Assembly (NCBI GenBank): GCA_035705985.1
Contig: DASSVP010000076.1
Location: forward strand, 1 to 42,315
DNA length: 42,315 nt
Direction of reading: 5' to 3'
DNA from: JACVRW01 sp035705985
GTDB lineage: Bacteria; Actinomycetota; Thermoleophilia; Solirubrobacterales; Thermoleophilaceae
Both the position numbers and the translations under genes were made by a program. A model generated the notes under the pieces. The model saw only the letters and a list, made by a program, of their open reading frames with translations, did no database searches and was not told the DNA's origin. This document shows positions 1 through 7,840 of this stretch, in pieces; the first letter of the stretch is position 1, and each line of letters begins with the position of its first letter.

Positions 1-546
1 GTCGAAGCCGCCGCCGACGGTGGTCGACGCGCAGGTCTCGTTGTTCACCGCGAGCAGGTCGCCGTCGAAGTAGCGCGTCGAGGCGCTGATCACGTGCGCG
101 CCCTCGCCGTGGTAGTTCTTCGACAGGGCGGGCAGGAACACCCCGGTGTCGACCGGCCGGCGCGGGTTCGTGATGTCCACGATGTAAGTCCCGCCCCTCG
201 TGCAGGACTCCTCGCTCCACGAGGCCAGGTACGCGTAGTCCTTGTAGACGGACAGGTCCGCGATCTGTCCCTCGACGATCGGGCCGAAGGCGCCGGTCGG
301 CTCGAGCGAGCCGACGAGCTCGACGTTCGAGCTCGATCCCGGCAGGTGGTTCGTGGTGCCGCCGTGCTGGGCGGCGCCGCCGGAGAAGAAGGGTGCTGCG
401 TCGTCCTCGGCGGGCATGGTGTTGAACGGCGCGCGGTCCTCCGTGCCGCCGTAGCGGCCGGTATGAGCCGTCGCGGTCGCGGCCGCGAGGAGCAGGAACG
501 CAAGCGCGACGAGCAGGGTCGGCGCGCGTCTCAGCGAGTACTGCAC
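1..546 (-). CDS. Secreted LVIVD-repeat protein, 3' end cut by window edge
   Basis: About 182 N-terminal residues are visible and the frame runs off the left edge. I start it at GTG 546 because AAAGGAG lies 7 bases upstream and a signal peptide follows (Arg-Arg, then a hydrophobic run ending in TATA). The mature part contains YAYLASWSEESC, TYIVDITNPRRPV and DTGVFLPAL, the pattern of LVIVD-repeat proteins, which form extracellular beta-propellers. No catalytic residues can be assigned. It is probably exported or cell-surface. The next gene upstream (DUF1385) is on the same strand, 92 bases away. Confidence 0.75.
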   Translation of the reverse strand, partial: MQYSLRRAPTLLVALAFLLLAAATATAHTGRYGGTEDRAPFNTMPAEDDAAPFFSGGAAQHGGTTNHLPGSSSNVELVGSLEPTGAFGPIVEGQIADLSVYKDYAYLASWSEESCTRGGTYIVDITNPRRPVDTGVFLPALSKNYHGEGAHVISASTRYFDGDLLAVNNETCASTTVGGGFD

Positions 547-638
547 GGGGCAACTCCTTTGAGTCGACACGGGACGGGACGTCCCGGGAAGCGCGGGGAG
601 CTTAGATGCTCTTTATGGAAGCGTCTACCTCGAATGGG

Positions 639-1655
639 TTATGCAACGACTTCCATGCCGACCTTGTCCTCTTCCGATGCGGCACGCGGGTTCTCCACCG
701 CGAGCACGGCGTCGAGCGCGGCGATCGCCACCGCGAGCTGGGACAGGTCGGGCTCCCGCGTGGTGAGGCGCTGGAGCTGGATGCCGGGCCACATGAGTGC
801 GCGCGCCCAGCGCTTCGTGCGGTTCTTGCCGAACCACTTGATGAGCTCGAAGGCGAGCCCGGCGACGATTGGGATCCCGAGCACGCGCGAGATGAACAGC
901 CAGTGCCAGTCGAGCTTCCCGAGGGGCGCGAACACGACGATGGCCACGATCATCACCAGCAGCAGGAAGCTCGTGCCGCAGCGCGGGTGGAAGCGCGAGT
1001 AGCGCTGCGCGTTCTCCGGGGTGAGCGGCTCGCCGGCCTCATAGCAGGAGATCGTCTTGTGCTCGGCGCCGTGGTACTCGAACACGCGCTGGAGGTCGGG
1101 CATGCGCGAGATCAGCGCGAGGTAGCCGAGGAAGATCGCGATGCGGACGAGTTTCTCGATCACGACGAAGGCCACCGAGTTCGGGATCTCGTCCGAGAAG
1201 AGGTTCGTGAGGCCCGCGGGCAGCAGGAAGAACAGGCCTACCGCGAACAGGAGCGCGAACGCGATCGTGCCGGCCCAGGCGCCGCCCCCGATGTCCTGCT
1301 GCTTGCCGTCCTCGTCGGCGGGCATCTGCGCATTCGCCGAGATGCCGAGCGCGCGGAAGCCGATCTTTAGCGACTCGGCGAGCGCCACGACGCCGCGCAC
1401 GATCGGAAGGCGGAGCAGCCGGTGCCGCTTCGTCCACGAGACGAGCGGCTCCGAGATCACCTCGATCTCGCCCTTCGCCCCCTCCTTCGAGTCGGCGCCG
1501 CCCGCGAGCAGCTGCATGGCGGACGGCTTGCGCACAGCCACCGCCCAGGTCGAGATCCCGCGCATCATCACGCCCTCGAGGACTGCCTGGCCGCCGATGG
1601 GGGCGTCGGTCGTGGCCTCGCGCGGCCGTTCGGAGGTGGCGCTCACCACTCCCAT
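639..1655 (-). CDS. DUF1385 family membrane protein
   Basis: A 338-residue DUF1385 protein. Family marks are GGQAVLEGVMMRG (about residues 21-33), HGAEHK (195-200) and HPRCGTSFL (223-231). At least four hydrophobic segments lie at about 125-148, 160-182, 228-245 and near 255-275, so it is a polytopic inner-membrane protein. Biochemical function is unknown; in Gram-positives the family often sits near rpmE and prfA, and here rpmE is one gene away. ATG 1655 leaves a short N-terminal tail before the conserved block. The CARDB-like gene ends only 11 bases upstream, so cotranscription is likely. Confidence 0.88.
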   Translation of the reverse strand: MGVVSATSERPREATTDAPIGGQAVLEGVMMRGISTWAVAVRKPSAMQLLAGGADSKEGAKGEIEVISEPLVSWTKRHRLLRLPIVRGVVALAESLKIGFRALGISANAQMPADEDGKQQDIGGGAWAGTIAFALLFAVGLFFLLPAGLTNLFSDEIPNSVAFVVIEKLVRIAIFLGYLALISRMPDLQRVFEYHGAEHKTISCYEAGEPLTPENAQRYSRFHPRCGTSFLLLVMIVAIVVFAPLGKLDWHWLFISRVLGIPIVAGLAFELIKWFGKNRTKRWARALMWPGIQLQRLTTREPDLSQLAVAIAALDAVLAVENPRAASEEDKVGMEVVA

Positions 1656-1666
1656 CGTATCGGCGG

Positions 1667-2407
1667 CTACCGCGCGTTCGTGAGGCTCGCGCAGATCAGC
1701 TCGAACACGTTGTCGTCATCGGAGCCCTCGGCGATCCCCTTCGCGGGATCGACCTCGAGCTTCGCGAGGCGGCGGCACTCGGGCCCGCGGATCGAGAGCG
1801 AGCGCTCCTCGCCCGGTGCGACCGTGGTGATGGTGACGGTGTCCACGACGTCGCCGTCCACCGTCAGCCGAACCGGCACGGAGGCCGCCTCGCCCCTGCC
1901 GGTGTTGGTGATCGCCACCCTGTAGCGCACCACACCGGGCGACGTCGTCGGGGCGACTCCGAGGAACCGGATCGTGAGGTTCGGGAGCACGATGAACTGG
2001 CGGCACGCCGCCGAGCGGCGCCGCGCGCGCTGGATGATCTCTCCGTCCGCGGAGTACCAGCGGAAGTTCACGCGCACGCGGTGTGTCGCATTCTCGGGAA
2101 GGTTGCGGAAGCCCTGCCGGTAGCCGAACCTGCGCACGCCCGGCTTGGAGCGGTGCCAGCGCCGCAGGACGGCGGGGCTGTTCGCCTCGGGACGAGGCGC
2201 CCCGGTCTGCTCGAGCAGGGTGAAGCGCATCGCCATCCGGCTCGCGCCCTCGATCAGTCGCATGCGCGCGTGAAAGGCGGCCTCGTGGCGCTCGAAGGAG
2301 CAGTCGACCAGTCGGACGCTCGCCGGGACCACGGCGGCAGGCGCAGGCGCCGCCGCCGTCAGCGCGGCGGCGGCGAGCGCGATCGTGATTGGAAGCGCAC
2401 GGCGCAT
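1667..2407 (-). CDS. Secreted CARDB-like protein
   Basis: About 246 residues. A signal peptide (MRRALPITIALAAAALTAAAPAPA) is followed by an unassigned region with conserved Cys and Trp, then from about residue 150 a beta-sandwich reading VRYRVAITNTGRGEAASVPV...DTVTITTVAPGEERSL, typical of CARDB/DUF11-type Ig-like domains. No catalytic motif is visible; likely an exported structural or adhesive protein. An in-frame GTG at 2428 would add seven residues. Just before ATG 2407 the DNA forms a 6-bp hairpin (GTGAGA, 4-base loop, TCTCAC, 2413-2428), perhaps a weak terminator for rpmE. Confidence 0.7.
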   Translation of the reverse strand: MRRALPITIALAAAALTAAAPAPAAVVPASVRLVDCSFERHEAAFHARMRLIEGASRMAMRFTLLEQTGAPRPEANSPAVLRRWHRSKPGVRRFGYRQGFRNLPENATHRVRVNFRWYSADGEIIQRARRRSAACRQFIVLPNLTIRFLGVAPTTSPGVVRYRVAITNTGRGEAASVPVRLTVDGDVVDTVTITTVAPGEERSLSIRGPECRRLAKLEVDPAKGIAEGSDDDNVFELICASLTNAR

Positions 2408-2461
2408 GCGTCGTGAGAACGCTCTCACAGCGCCAGAGTTGCGGCGAGCGGGCTGTGCGAC

Positions 2462-2671
2462 CTAGCCGCGGCGAGCGGCTGCGGCGCGGCGGCGGAAGCG
2501 TTCGACGCGACCGCCGGTGTCCACCAGCTTCTGGCGGCCCGTGTAGAACGGATGGCACTTCGAGCAGATCTCGACGTGCAGCTCCGGCTTCGTGGACCGC
2601 GTCCAGAACTCGTTGCCGCAGGTGCAGCGCACGTGCGCGGGGACGTACTCGGGATGAATGTCTGCCTTCAT
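2462..2671 (-). CDS. rpmE: 50S ribosomal protein L31
   Basis: A 69-residue protein beginning MKADIHPEY with CTCGNEFWTRST and CSKCHPFYTGRQKLVDT, the hallmarks of L31. The CxC and CxxC pairs mark the zinc-binding (C+) form rather than the zinc-free paralogue. It binds the large subunit near the intersubunit bridge. ATG 2671 is preceded by GGAGAGG. The start overlaps the gpsA stop by four bases (ATGA), implying translational coupling. The basic tail RRRAAAARRG is slightly longer than in many homologues. Confidence 0.96.
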   Translation of the reverse strand: MKADIHPEYVPAHVRCTCGNEFWTRSTKPELHVEICSKCHPFYTGRQKLVDTGGRVERFRRRAAAARRG

Positions 2672-3768
2672 TGCCTCTCCGAGTCTAGCCGCCGGCCTCC
2701 GAAGTGCCGGGCGAACCAGGCGCGCAGCCGCGTCCACCACGTGCTCGGCCGGCCGAAGCGCGCCGGGGGCGGCTGCTTCGCCCTGACGAGCGCCACCCAG
2801 TCGTCCACCGGGAGCGTCCCCTCGATCAGCCGCGCGAGCGCGGACGTGACCGGCGCCTCGACGCCCGCGCGCTCGATCGCGCGCGCGAGAACGGGCACGG
2901 TCTCGAGCGCCTCGACCGCCTGCCCCACGCGTTCCGGGATCTCGTGGGCCGGCACGCCCGCCGCCAGCAGCTCGCCGGCGCTGCGGTTGCGCGACCTGGG
3001 CGCGAGCGCCGTCGCGACGAGGTCGCCGGTCCCGGCTCGGCCCACGAAGGTGCGCGCCTGGCCGCCGCTCGCCGCCGACAGGGACAGCACCTCGAGGAAG
3101 ATGTCGGCGGCCGCCATCCCGGCCGCGTTGAGGCCCTGCGCCTGCGTCGCTCCCACCGCGACCGCCGCCGCGTTCTTCGCGACCCCGGCGAGCTCGACGC
3201 CGACGGGATCGTCGGACACCTCGCACACCACGCCCGCGCGCTGGAAGGCCTCGGCCACCCGGTGCGCCAGCGCCTCGGAGCGCGACGCGCACACGAGGCC
3301 CGCGCCCGACTCGACCATCTCGAGGGCGTGCGCCGGCCCGCCGACGCAGCCCACGCGCTCGGGGCCGAAGGCCGACTCGAGCAGGATCGTGGGCGCCGCG
3401 CCGTCGGGCGGCACGAGCCCCTTGGCCAGCGAGACGATCCCGGAGCGGTCCGAGACGCCGAGCCGCCTGAGCTCGCCGATCGCCTCGCCGATCCACTTCG
3501 ACGGCACCGCGAGGAAGATCAGGTCAGCGCGGGCGAACTGCTCGGGATGCCCAGCGAGCGCGCGGATCTTCAGGTCACGCGGCAGGTCGACGCCGGGGAG
3601 ATAGCGCTCGTTCTGCTGAGCGCCCGACAGCTCCTCCGCCTGCTCGGCGGTGCGGCACAAGAGCGTGGTGCGGATGCCGGCCCGCTCGAGCAGCACCGCG
3701 ACGGCCGTGCCGAAGGACCCGGCCCCGACGACCGTGGCACGACGCGGATGCTGGCCGGGGTAGCGGAT
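2668..3768 (-). CDS. gpsA: NAD(P)-dependent glycerol-3-phosphate dehydrogenase, start codon unresolved
   Basis: GpsA reduces dihydroxyacetone phosphate to sn-glycerol 3-phosphate for phospholipid synthesis. Visible marks: Rossmann motif VVGAGSFGTAVA (codons 3732-3697), NERYLPG, FLAVPSKW, SLAKGL, the VAKNAAAVAVG lysine region and RAGTGDLVAT. The C-terminal tail (about 35 residues, Trp/Arg rich) is longer than usual. No ATG, GTG or TTG exists in frame between the upstream stop and the Rossmann motif; the first GTG (3696) lies inside the fold. The boundary given is ATC 3768, eight bases after the TANNNT hexamer TACCTT, giving a natural-looking MRYPGQHPRRATVVG. Alternatively, one missing base near 3738 would put GTG 3740 in frame as GTG-GCC-ACG. 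Function is sure; the start is not. Confidence 0.88.
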   Translation of the reverse strand: MRYPGQHPRRATVVGAGSFGTAVAVLLERAGIRTTLLCRTAEQAEELSGAQQNERYLPGVDLPRDLKIRALAGHPEQFARADLIFLAVPSKWIGEAIGELRRLGVSDRSGIVSLAKGLVPPDGAAPTILLESAFGPERVGCVGGPAHALEMVESGAGLVCASRSEALAHRVAEAFQRAGVVCEVSDDPVGVELAGVAKNAAAVAVGATQAQGLNAAGMAAADIFLEVLSLSAASGGQARTFVGRAGTGDLVATALAPRSRNRSAGELLAAGVPAHEIPERVGQAVEALETVPVLARAIERAGVEAPVTSALARLIEGTLPVDDWVALVRAKQPPPARFGRPSTWWTRLRAWFARHFGGRRLDSERQ

Positions 3769-3776
3769 GGCGCCGG

Positions 3777-3782
3777 AAGGTA
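3777..3782 (-). promoter_or_regulatory. Candidate -10 hexamer before gpsA
   Basis: TACCTT (TANNNT pattern) ends eight bases before the in-frame ATC at 3768. The spacing equals that before icmA, the thiolase, the EamA transporter and the 58-residue membrane protein. If real, gpsA would be leaderless with an ATC start. No -35 box is evident. Confidence 0.3.
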
Positions 3783-3867
3783 GACGAACGGCGGCTCTGA
3801 GGAAGCGGAAACCGTTGCAAGCGTCCTGCTCTGGGCTTGGCGGGGAAGCCCTACTCAGGACACTTGG

Positions 3868-5079
3868 TTAGGTGACTTGGTAGTTGGGCCCGTCGCCGCC
3901 CTCGGGCGGCGTCAGGCGCCCGCCCTTCGCCGTGATGGCCCCGCATTGCACGCAGTTCGAGGGCGTGATCTGCAGCCTCACCTCGCGCTTGCCATCGATG
4001 CCGCCGTTGTCCCGTGTGGCCGCCTCGAGCTCCTCGTCCGGCACCTCGTAGACCTGTGCCGGGCACATGTTCTGCCACATGAGCGCCACCTCGAGCGGCA
4101 CCTTCTCCTGGATGCGGATGTGATTCGGCGCGTCGTCGCGAGTGGCGTTGCCGGTGGCGAAGACCGAGCTGAGCTTGTCAAAGGTCTGCTTGCCGTCAGG
4201 CTTCGGATACTCGCGCTCGGGGCCGATGAAGACCGGCAGCGTCGCGTCGTCGTGCGTCGCCCAGTGGCCGCCCGGGACACGCCCTCCGCTGATGGTCATC
4301 ATGCTCGCGAGCGCGCCGCCCATGAAGAAGCCCTTGGCGAACGGCTGGCGCGCGTTGCGAGTGCGGTAGCGGTCCTTCTCGATGTCCGAGTCCTCGACCT
4401 TCGACTGGTAGTTCGAGAGGTCAGAGCAGTCGCCGCCACCCTTCAGCCGCTCGTAGATCGCCTCCGCGGCGAACATGCCTGCGTGCATGGCGTAGTGCAC
4501 GCCCTTAAGCGTGGGCACGTTGACCATGCCCGCCCCGTCGCCCACGAGCACCATGCCCGGCGCCCACAGCTGCCGCGGCTGCGCCCAGTACCCGCCCGAC
4601 GGGATCGTCTTGGCGCCCCAGCCAACGCGCTTGCCGCCCTCGATGATCTTCGCGACGAGCGGGTGGCCCTTCAGCTCCTGGAGCGCGTCGTGCACGGAGA
4701 AGCGCGCGTCCTTGTAGTCGAGGCCGACGACGAGGCCCATCGAGACCCTGTCCTCGCCCATCGGATAGATGAACGACCCGCCGAACTCGCCGTACTTCTT
4801 CGCGAACTTGAGCGGCCAGCCCATTGTGTGGATGACCCGGTCGAGCGGCTGCTGAACCTCCCAGATCTCCTTCACTCCGAGCTCCCACTGCTGCGGATCC
4901 TCGGAGCCGATCTCGAAGTGGCGGATCGCCGCGCCGGTCAGATGGCCGGCCGTGCCCTCGGCGAGCACGGTCGCCTTCCCGATCAGGTCGGAGCCCGGCT
5001 CGAAGTTCGACAGCTCCTCGCCGTCCCGGCCACGGCCCTTGTCTCCGGAACGCACGCCCACCACGGTGCCCTCGTCCAC
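3868..5079 (-). CDS. ETF:quinone oxidoreductase, C-terminal part (downstream of in-frame amber)
   Basis: This 403-residue stretch is the same frame as the N-terminal part at 5128-5598, separated only by TAG at 5128-5130 and 16 sense codons. GTG 5079 is merely the first start codon after the amber, not a natural start. Family features: SNFEPGSDLIGKATVLAEG, GAAIRHFEI, the ubiquinone-site region with FIYPMGEDRVSMGLV, the FAD motif GMVLVGDGAGMVNVPTLKG, and a C-terminal ferredoxin-like domain with NMCPAQVYEV and NCVQCGAI. Only three of the usual four cluster cysteines are visible. ETF-QO passes electrons from ETF to the quinone pool at the membrane; etfA and etfB lie directly upstream. Read through, the whole protein would be 576 residues, the normal length. 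Confidence 0.85.
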   Translation of the reverse strand: MDEGTVVGVRSGDKGRGRDGEELSNFEPGSDLIGKATVLAEGTAGHLTGAAIRHFEIGSEDPQQWELGVKEIWEVQQPLDRVIHTMGWPLKFAKKYGEFGGSFIYPMGEDRVSMGLVVGLDYKDARFSVHDALQELKGHPLVAKIIEGGKRVGWGAKTIPSGGYWAQPRQLWAPGMVLVGDGAGMVNVPTLKGVHYAMHAGMFAAEAIYERLKGGGDCSDLSNYQSKVEDSDIEKDRYRTRNARQPFAKGFFMGGALASMMTISGGRVPGGHWATHDDATLPVFIGPEREYPKPDGKQTFDKLSSVFATGNATRDDAPNHIRIQEKVPLEVALMWQNMCPAQVYEVPDEELEAATRDNGGIDGKREVRLQITPSNCVQCGAITAKGGRLTPPEGGDGPNYQVT

Positions 5080-5127
5080 CAGCAGCTTGTGGCCGGAGGT
5101 CTCGCCGAGGATGTAGACGCCCGCCTC

Positions 5128-5598
5128 CTAGGCCTGCTGGGACAGCCAGCGGCCGAGCTGCGCCACCGAGGTCACGTGGTTGCCGTGGTTCTTGAACGGC
5201 GGCGGGATCGGGTGAAGCGGGACCGCGCGCTTCGAGTTGGGCAGGAGGTAGACGGTGTCCTTGTCCACCGCCCCGTAGGTGGGCCACTCGCTCTCGTCGA
5301 GGTCGGGGAACAGCCTCCGCATCGCGGACGGCTCCATCATCGCCCCCGACAGCAGGTGCGAGCCGGGGTTCTTTCCCTTCTCAACCAGCGCCACCGGCAC
5401 CTCGCCGAGCGACTCCATGAGCGACTCGTCCTCGGCGAGCAGCTGCATGAGGCGGATCGCGCAGGCGAGCCCGCCGGGCCCACCGCCCACGATCACGACG
5501 CCGACCTCGATCCGCTCGTCCTCGGGGTCGGTCGGCGCGCCCACGAACTCCTCGGCGGAGTCGACGGGCGGCGGGAACTCGATCGGAGCGGAGCCCAT
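5128..5598 (-). CDS. ETF:quinone oxidoreductase, N-terminal part ending at amber codon
   Basis: 156 residues from ATG 5598 to TAG 5128-5130. It holds the FAD-binding dinucleotide fold VGVVIVGGGPGGLACAIRL (GGGPGG at 38-43), then ALVEKGKNPGSHLLSGAM and VTSVAQLGRWLSQQA, all typical of ETF-QO/FixC. The stop falls where homologues usually have Glu, and the frame continues with EAGVYILGETSGHKLLVDEG, so the lesion looks like a single GAG-to-TAG change. It follows etfA with a five-base gap and a GAAGGG Shine-Dalgarno inside the etfA end. As written the gene gives two fragments: a pseudogene, a sequencing error, or amber readthrough. Confidence 0.85.
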   Translation of the reverse strand: MGSAPIEFPPPVDSAEEFVGAPTDPEDERIEVGVVIVGGGPGGLACAIRLMQLLAEDESLMESLGEVPVALVEKGKNPGSHLLSGAMMEPSAMRRLFPDLDESEWPTYGAVDKDTVYLLPNSKRAVPLHPIPPPFKNHGNHVTSVAQLGRWLSQQA

Positions 5599-5603
5599 CC
5601 CGG

Positions 5604-6575
5604 CTAGCCCTTCTTCGCCTGCACGGCCTCTGTGAGCTTCGGCAGGATCTTGTTCAGGTCGCCGACGATCCCGAGGTCCGAGAACTCGAAGATCGGCGCG
5701 TTCGGGTCCTTGTTGATCGCGACGATGTTCTCCGAGTTCTGCATCCCGACCTTGTGCTGGATCGCGCCGGAGATCCCGGCCGCCAGGTACAGCTTCGGCG
5801 CGACCGTCTTGCCGGTCTGGCCGATCTGCGCGGCGTACGGGTACCAGCCGGCGTCGACGACGGCGCGCGTAGCGGCGACCGCGCCGCCCAGCGCGTTCGC
5901 GAGCGACTCACAGAGCTCGAAGCCCTCGGCCTTGCCGAGCCCGCGCCCGCCGGCCACCAGGATGTCGGCGTCCTCGATGTTCACGTCGGCGCCGCGCTGT
6001 TCGCCGCGCTCGACCATGACCGCCTTCGTGGAGTGCTCCTCGAGCTGGACGTCCACGTCCACGACCTCGGCCGAGCCGTCGCCCGACTCGTCGATGTCGA
6101 AGGCGTTGAGTCGGCCGATGATGATCCCCGGCTCGCTCACATAGCCCACGTCGACGATCGCGGAGTCCTGGAGGATCGGCCGCTCGGCCACGAGCTTGCC
6201 GTCCTCGGCGCGCACGTTCGTGACCTCCATGGTCACGCCGGCGCCGAGCCGCGCGGTCAGCCCCGCACCGATCTCGAAGCCGAGCAGACCCCCGCCGAAG
6301 AGGGCGTACTTGAAGCCCTCGTCCTTGATGACCTTGGCCATGACGTCGACCACCGGCTGCGAGAGGCCCTCCGGCCCCTTGCCGCGGTAGACCTTCGAGA
6401 CGCCGTACTTGCCGAGCGTCGCGCACAGGTCGTCCGTGAGGTCGTCGCCGCCGACGACCACCGCGGCGGCCTCGCCGCCGATCTCCTTCGCCAGCTTCGC
6501 GCCCTGCGACACGGCGCCGAGCGAGTTCTTGTTGAACTCGCCCTCGTAGTGGAGTGCGTATACGAGGATGCTCAT
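5604..6575 (-). CDS. etfA: Electron transfer flavoprotein alpha subunit
   Basis: 323 residues, the usual EtfA/FixB length. The C-terminal FAD domain shows VAGGRGLGKAEGFEL, AVVDAGWYPYAAQIGQTG, YLAAGISGAIQHKVGMQNS and VAINKDPNAPIFEFSDLGIVG. With EtfB it forms a soluble FAD heterodimer that takes electrons from acyl-CoA dehydrogenases and passes them to ETF-QO. Its ATG overlaps the etfB stop by four bases (ATGA, 6575-6572), so the two are translationally coupled. ETF-QO follows directly, giving the order etfB-etfA-ETF-QO. Confidence 0.97.
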   Translation of the reverse strand: MSILVYALHYEGEFNKNSLGAVSQGAKLAKEIGGEAAAVVVGGDDLTDDLCATLGKYGVSKVYRGKGPEGLSQPVVDVMAKVIKDEGFKYALFGGGLLGFEIGAGLTARLGAGVTMEVTNVRAEDGKLVAERPILQDSAIVDVGYVSEPGIIIGRLNAFDIDESGDGSAEVVDVDVQLEEHSTKAVMVERGEQRGADVNIEDADILVAGGRGLGKAEGFELCESLANALGGAVAATRAVVDAGWYPYAAQIGQTGKTVAPKLYLAAGISGAIQHKVGMQNSENIVAINKDPNAPIFEFSDLGIVGDLNKILPKLTEAVQAKKG

Positions 6576-7366
6576 GCGAGCAGCTTCCTTTCCTCCAGCC
6601 AGGCGACGATCTTCTCGACCGTCTCGTTCGTGTCCTCGTCCTCGATGATCTCGCCGGCCTCCTTCTGGGCGGGCGGGTTGACCGCGAGGACCGCGGTGCG
6701 CGAGCCCTGCTCGCCGACCCTGTCGGCCTCGATTCCGACATCGCCGGCCGACTTCGTGTCGCGCGGCTTCTTCTTCGCGCCCATGATCGCCTTCAGGGAC
6801 GGGTAGCGCGGCTCGTTGATCGCGTCGCCGACCGAGATCACGGCCGGGAGCTCCACCTCGACGGTGTCGTAGCCGTACTCGGCCTGGCGCTCGCAGCGGA
6901 GCTTCCCGCCCTCAACGTCGAGCTTGATCACCTGCGTGAGCGACGGCATCTTCAGGTGGTCGGCCACGACGGCGCCGATCGTGTAGCACTCGCCGTCGGC
7001 CGACTGCTGGCCGAGCAGCACGAGGTCGGGCGACTCCGACTCGAGCACCTTCGCCAGGGCGTAGCCGGTGGCGGCCACGTCGGAGCCGGCGAGCGACTCG
7101 TCGGTCAGATGGACCGAGCGGTCCGCGCCGAGGGCAACCGCCTTGTTGAGCGTGCGGCCGGCCTCGGGGGGCGCCATCGTCACGGCGACGATCTCGTCCA
7201 CCTCCGCCGCGCCGCCCTCGCGGATCTGCATGGCGGCCTCGATGGCGTGGGTGTCGAACTGGTTCAGCGTGGTCTCGCCCGAGCGGTCGAGGCGCTTGGT
7301 GTTGGTGTCCATGCGCTTCTCGACGGCGGCGTCGGGCACCTCTTTTACGAGCACGCAGATCTTCAC
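6572..7366 (-). CDS. etfB: Electron transfer flavoprotein beta subunit
   Basis: 264 residues starting at a GTG preceded by AAGGAG. Beta-subunit marks: MKICVLVKEVPDAAVEKR at the N-terminus, NQFDTHAIEAAMQI, the AMP-binding region with VLLGQQSADGECYTIGAVVADHL, and SLKAIMGAKKKPRDT near the C-terminus. It binds AMP and joins EtfA in the ETF dimer. It heads etfBA and lies 65 bases downstream of icmB on the same strand, with an inverted repeat in the gap that could be a terminator or an operator. Confidence 0.97.
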   Translation of the reverse strand: MKICVLVKEVPDAAVEKRMDTNTKRLDRSGETTLNQFDTHAIEAAMQIREGGAAEVDEIVAVTMAPPEAGRTLNKAVALGADRSVHLTDESLAGSDVAATGYALAKVLESESPDLVLLGQQSADGECYTIGAVVADHLKMPSLTQVIKLDVEGGKLRCERQAEYGYDTVEVELPAVISVGDAINEPRYPSLKAIMGAKKKPRDTKSAGDVGIEADRVGEQGSRTAVLAVNPPAQKEAGEIIEDEDTNETVEKIVAWLEERKLLA

Positions 7367-7412
7367 GGATGCTTCTCCTTCTTCATCAGAGCAGGCGGCG
7401 CGGGATGTTACC

Positions 7413-7442
7413 TACCCGGTTGACTGACGGGTCAATCGGGTA
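7413..7442. promoter_or_regulatory. 12-bp inverted repeat between icmB and etfB (hairpin or operator)
   Basis: Arms TACCCGGTTGAC and GTCAATCGGGTA flank a six-base loop; the one imperfect pair is G-T, hence a wobble in RNA. It covers the icmB stop codon (7432-7434) and lies about 50 bases upstream of etfB. The core TTGAC-N6-GTCAA resembles a repressor operator, while the full arm resembles a stem without a U-tract. Which is right cannot be told from sequence. Confidence 0.45.
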
Positions 7443-7830
7443 CCGCCGAGCGGATGTAGTCGATGATCCCCTGCACCGGGGCGCCCGGCGTGAACACCTC
7501 TGCCACGCCCAGCTCCTTCAGTTCCGCGATGTCCTCGTTGGGAATCGTGCCGCCCACGACGAGCACCACATCGTCGGCCCCCTCGTCCTTCAGGAGCGAG
7601 GAGATGCGCGGCACGAGCGTCATGTGCGCGCCGGACAGGATCGAGAGCCCGACCGCGTCGGCGTCCTCCTGGAGCACGGTCTCGACGATCTGCTCCGGGG
7701 TCTGGTGGAGGCCGGTGTAGATGACCTCCATCCCGGCGTCGCGAAGGGCGCGGGCGATGATCTTCGCGCCGCGGTCGTGGCCGTCCAGGCCCGGCTTCGC
7801 GACCACGACGCGGATCTTCCGACTCGACAT
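7432..7830 (-). CDS. icmB: B12-binding small subunit of acyl-CoA mutase (IcmB-like)
   Basis: 132 residues made solely of a cobalamin-binding Rossmann domain. DGHDRG (residues 16-21) is the DxHxxG motif whose His18 would be the lower cobalt ligand; GLSILSG supplies the SxL element and VVGGTIP the GG element. In isobutyryl-CoA mutase the B12 domain is a separate protein of about this size, whereas methylmalonyl-CoA mutase usually has it fused. The partner large subunit lies 2.8 kb upstream on the same strand (10668-12320), separated by two secreted-protein genes. The cupredoxin gene ends only 10 bases before this start, so cotranscription is likely. Confidence 0.88.
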   Translation of the reverse strand: MSSRKIRVVVAKPGLDGHDRGAKIIARALRDAGMEVIYTGLHQTPEQIVETVLQEDADAVGLSILSGAHMTLVPRISSLLKDEGADDVVLVVGGTIPNEDIAELKELGVAEVFTPGAPVQGIIDYIRSAVPD

Positions 7831-7840
7831 GGCGGCGAGG

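Noticed and set aside
3877..5607. Long plus-strand open frame antisense to ETF-QO
   Set aside because: Arg/Ala/Leu-rich translation with no domain; mirror of GC-rich codons in the minus-strand gene, as for many other long antisense frames here.
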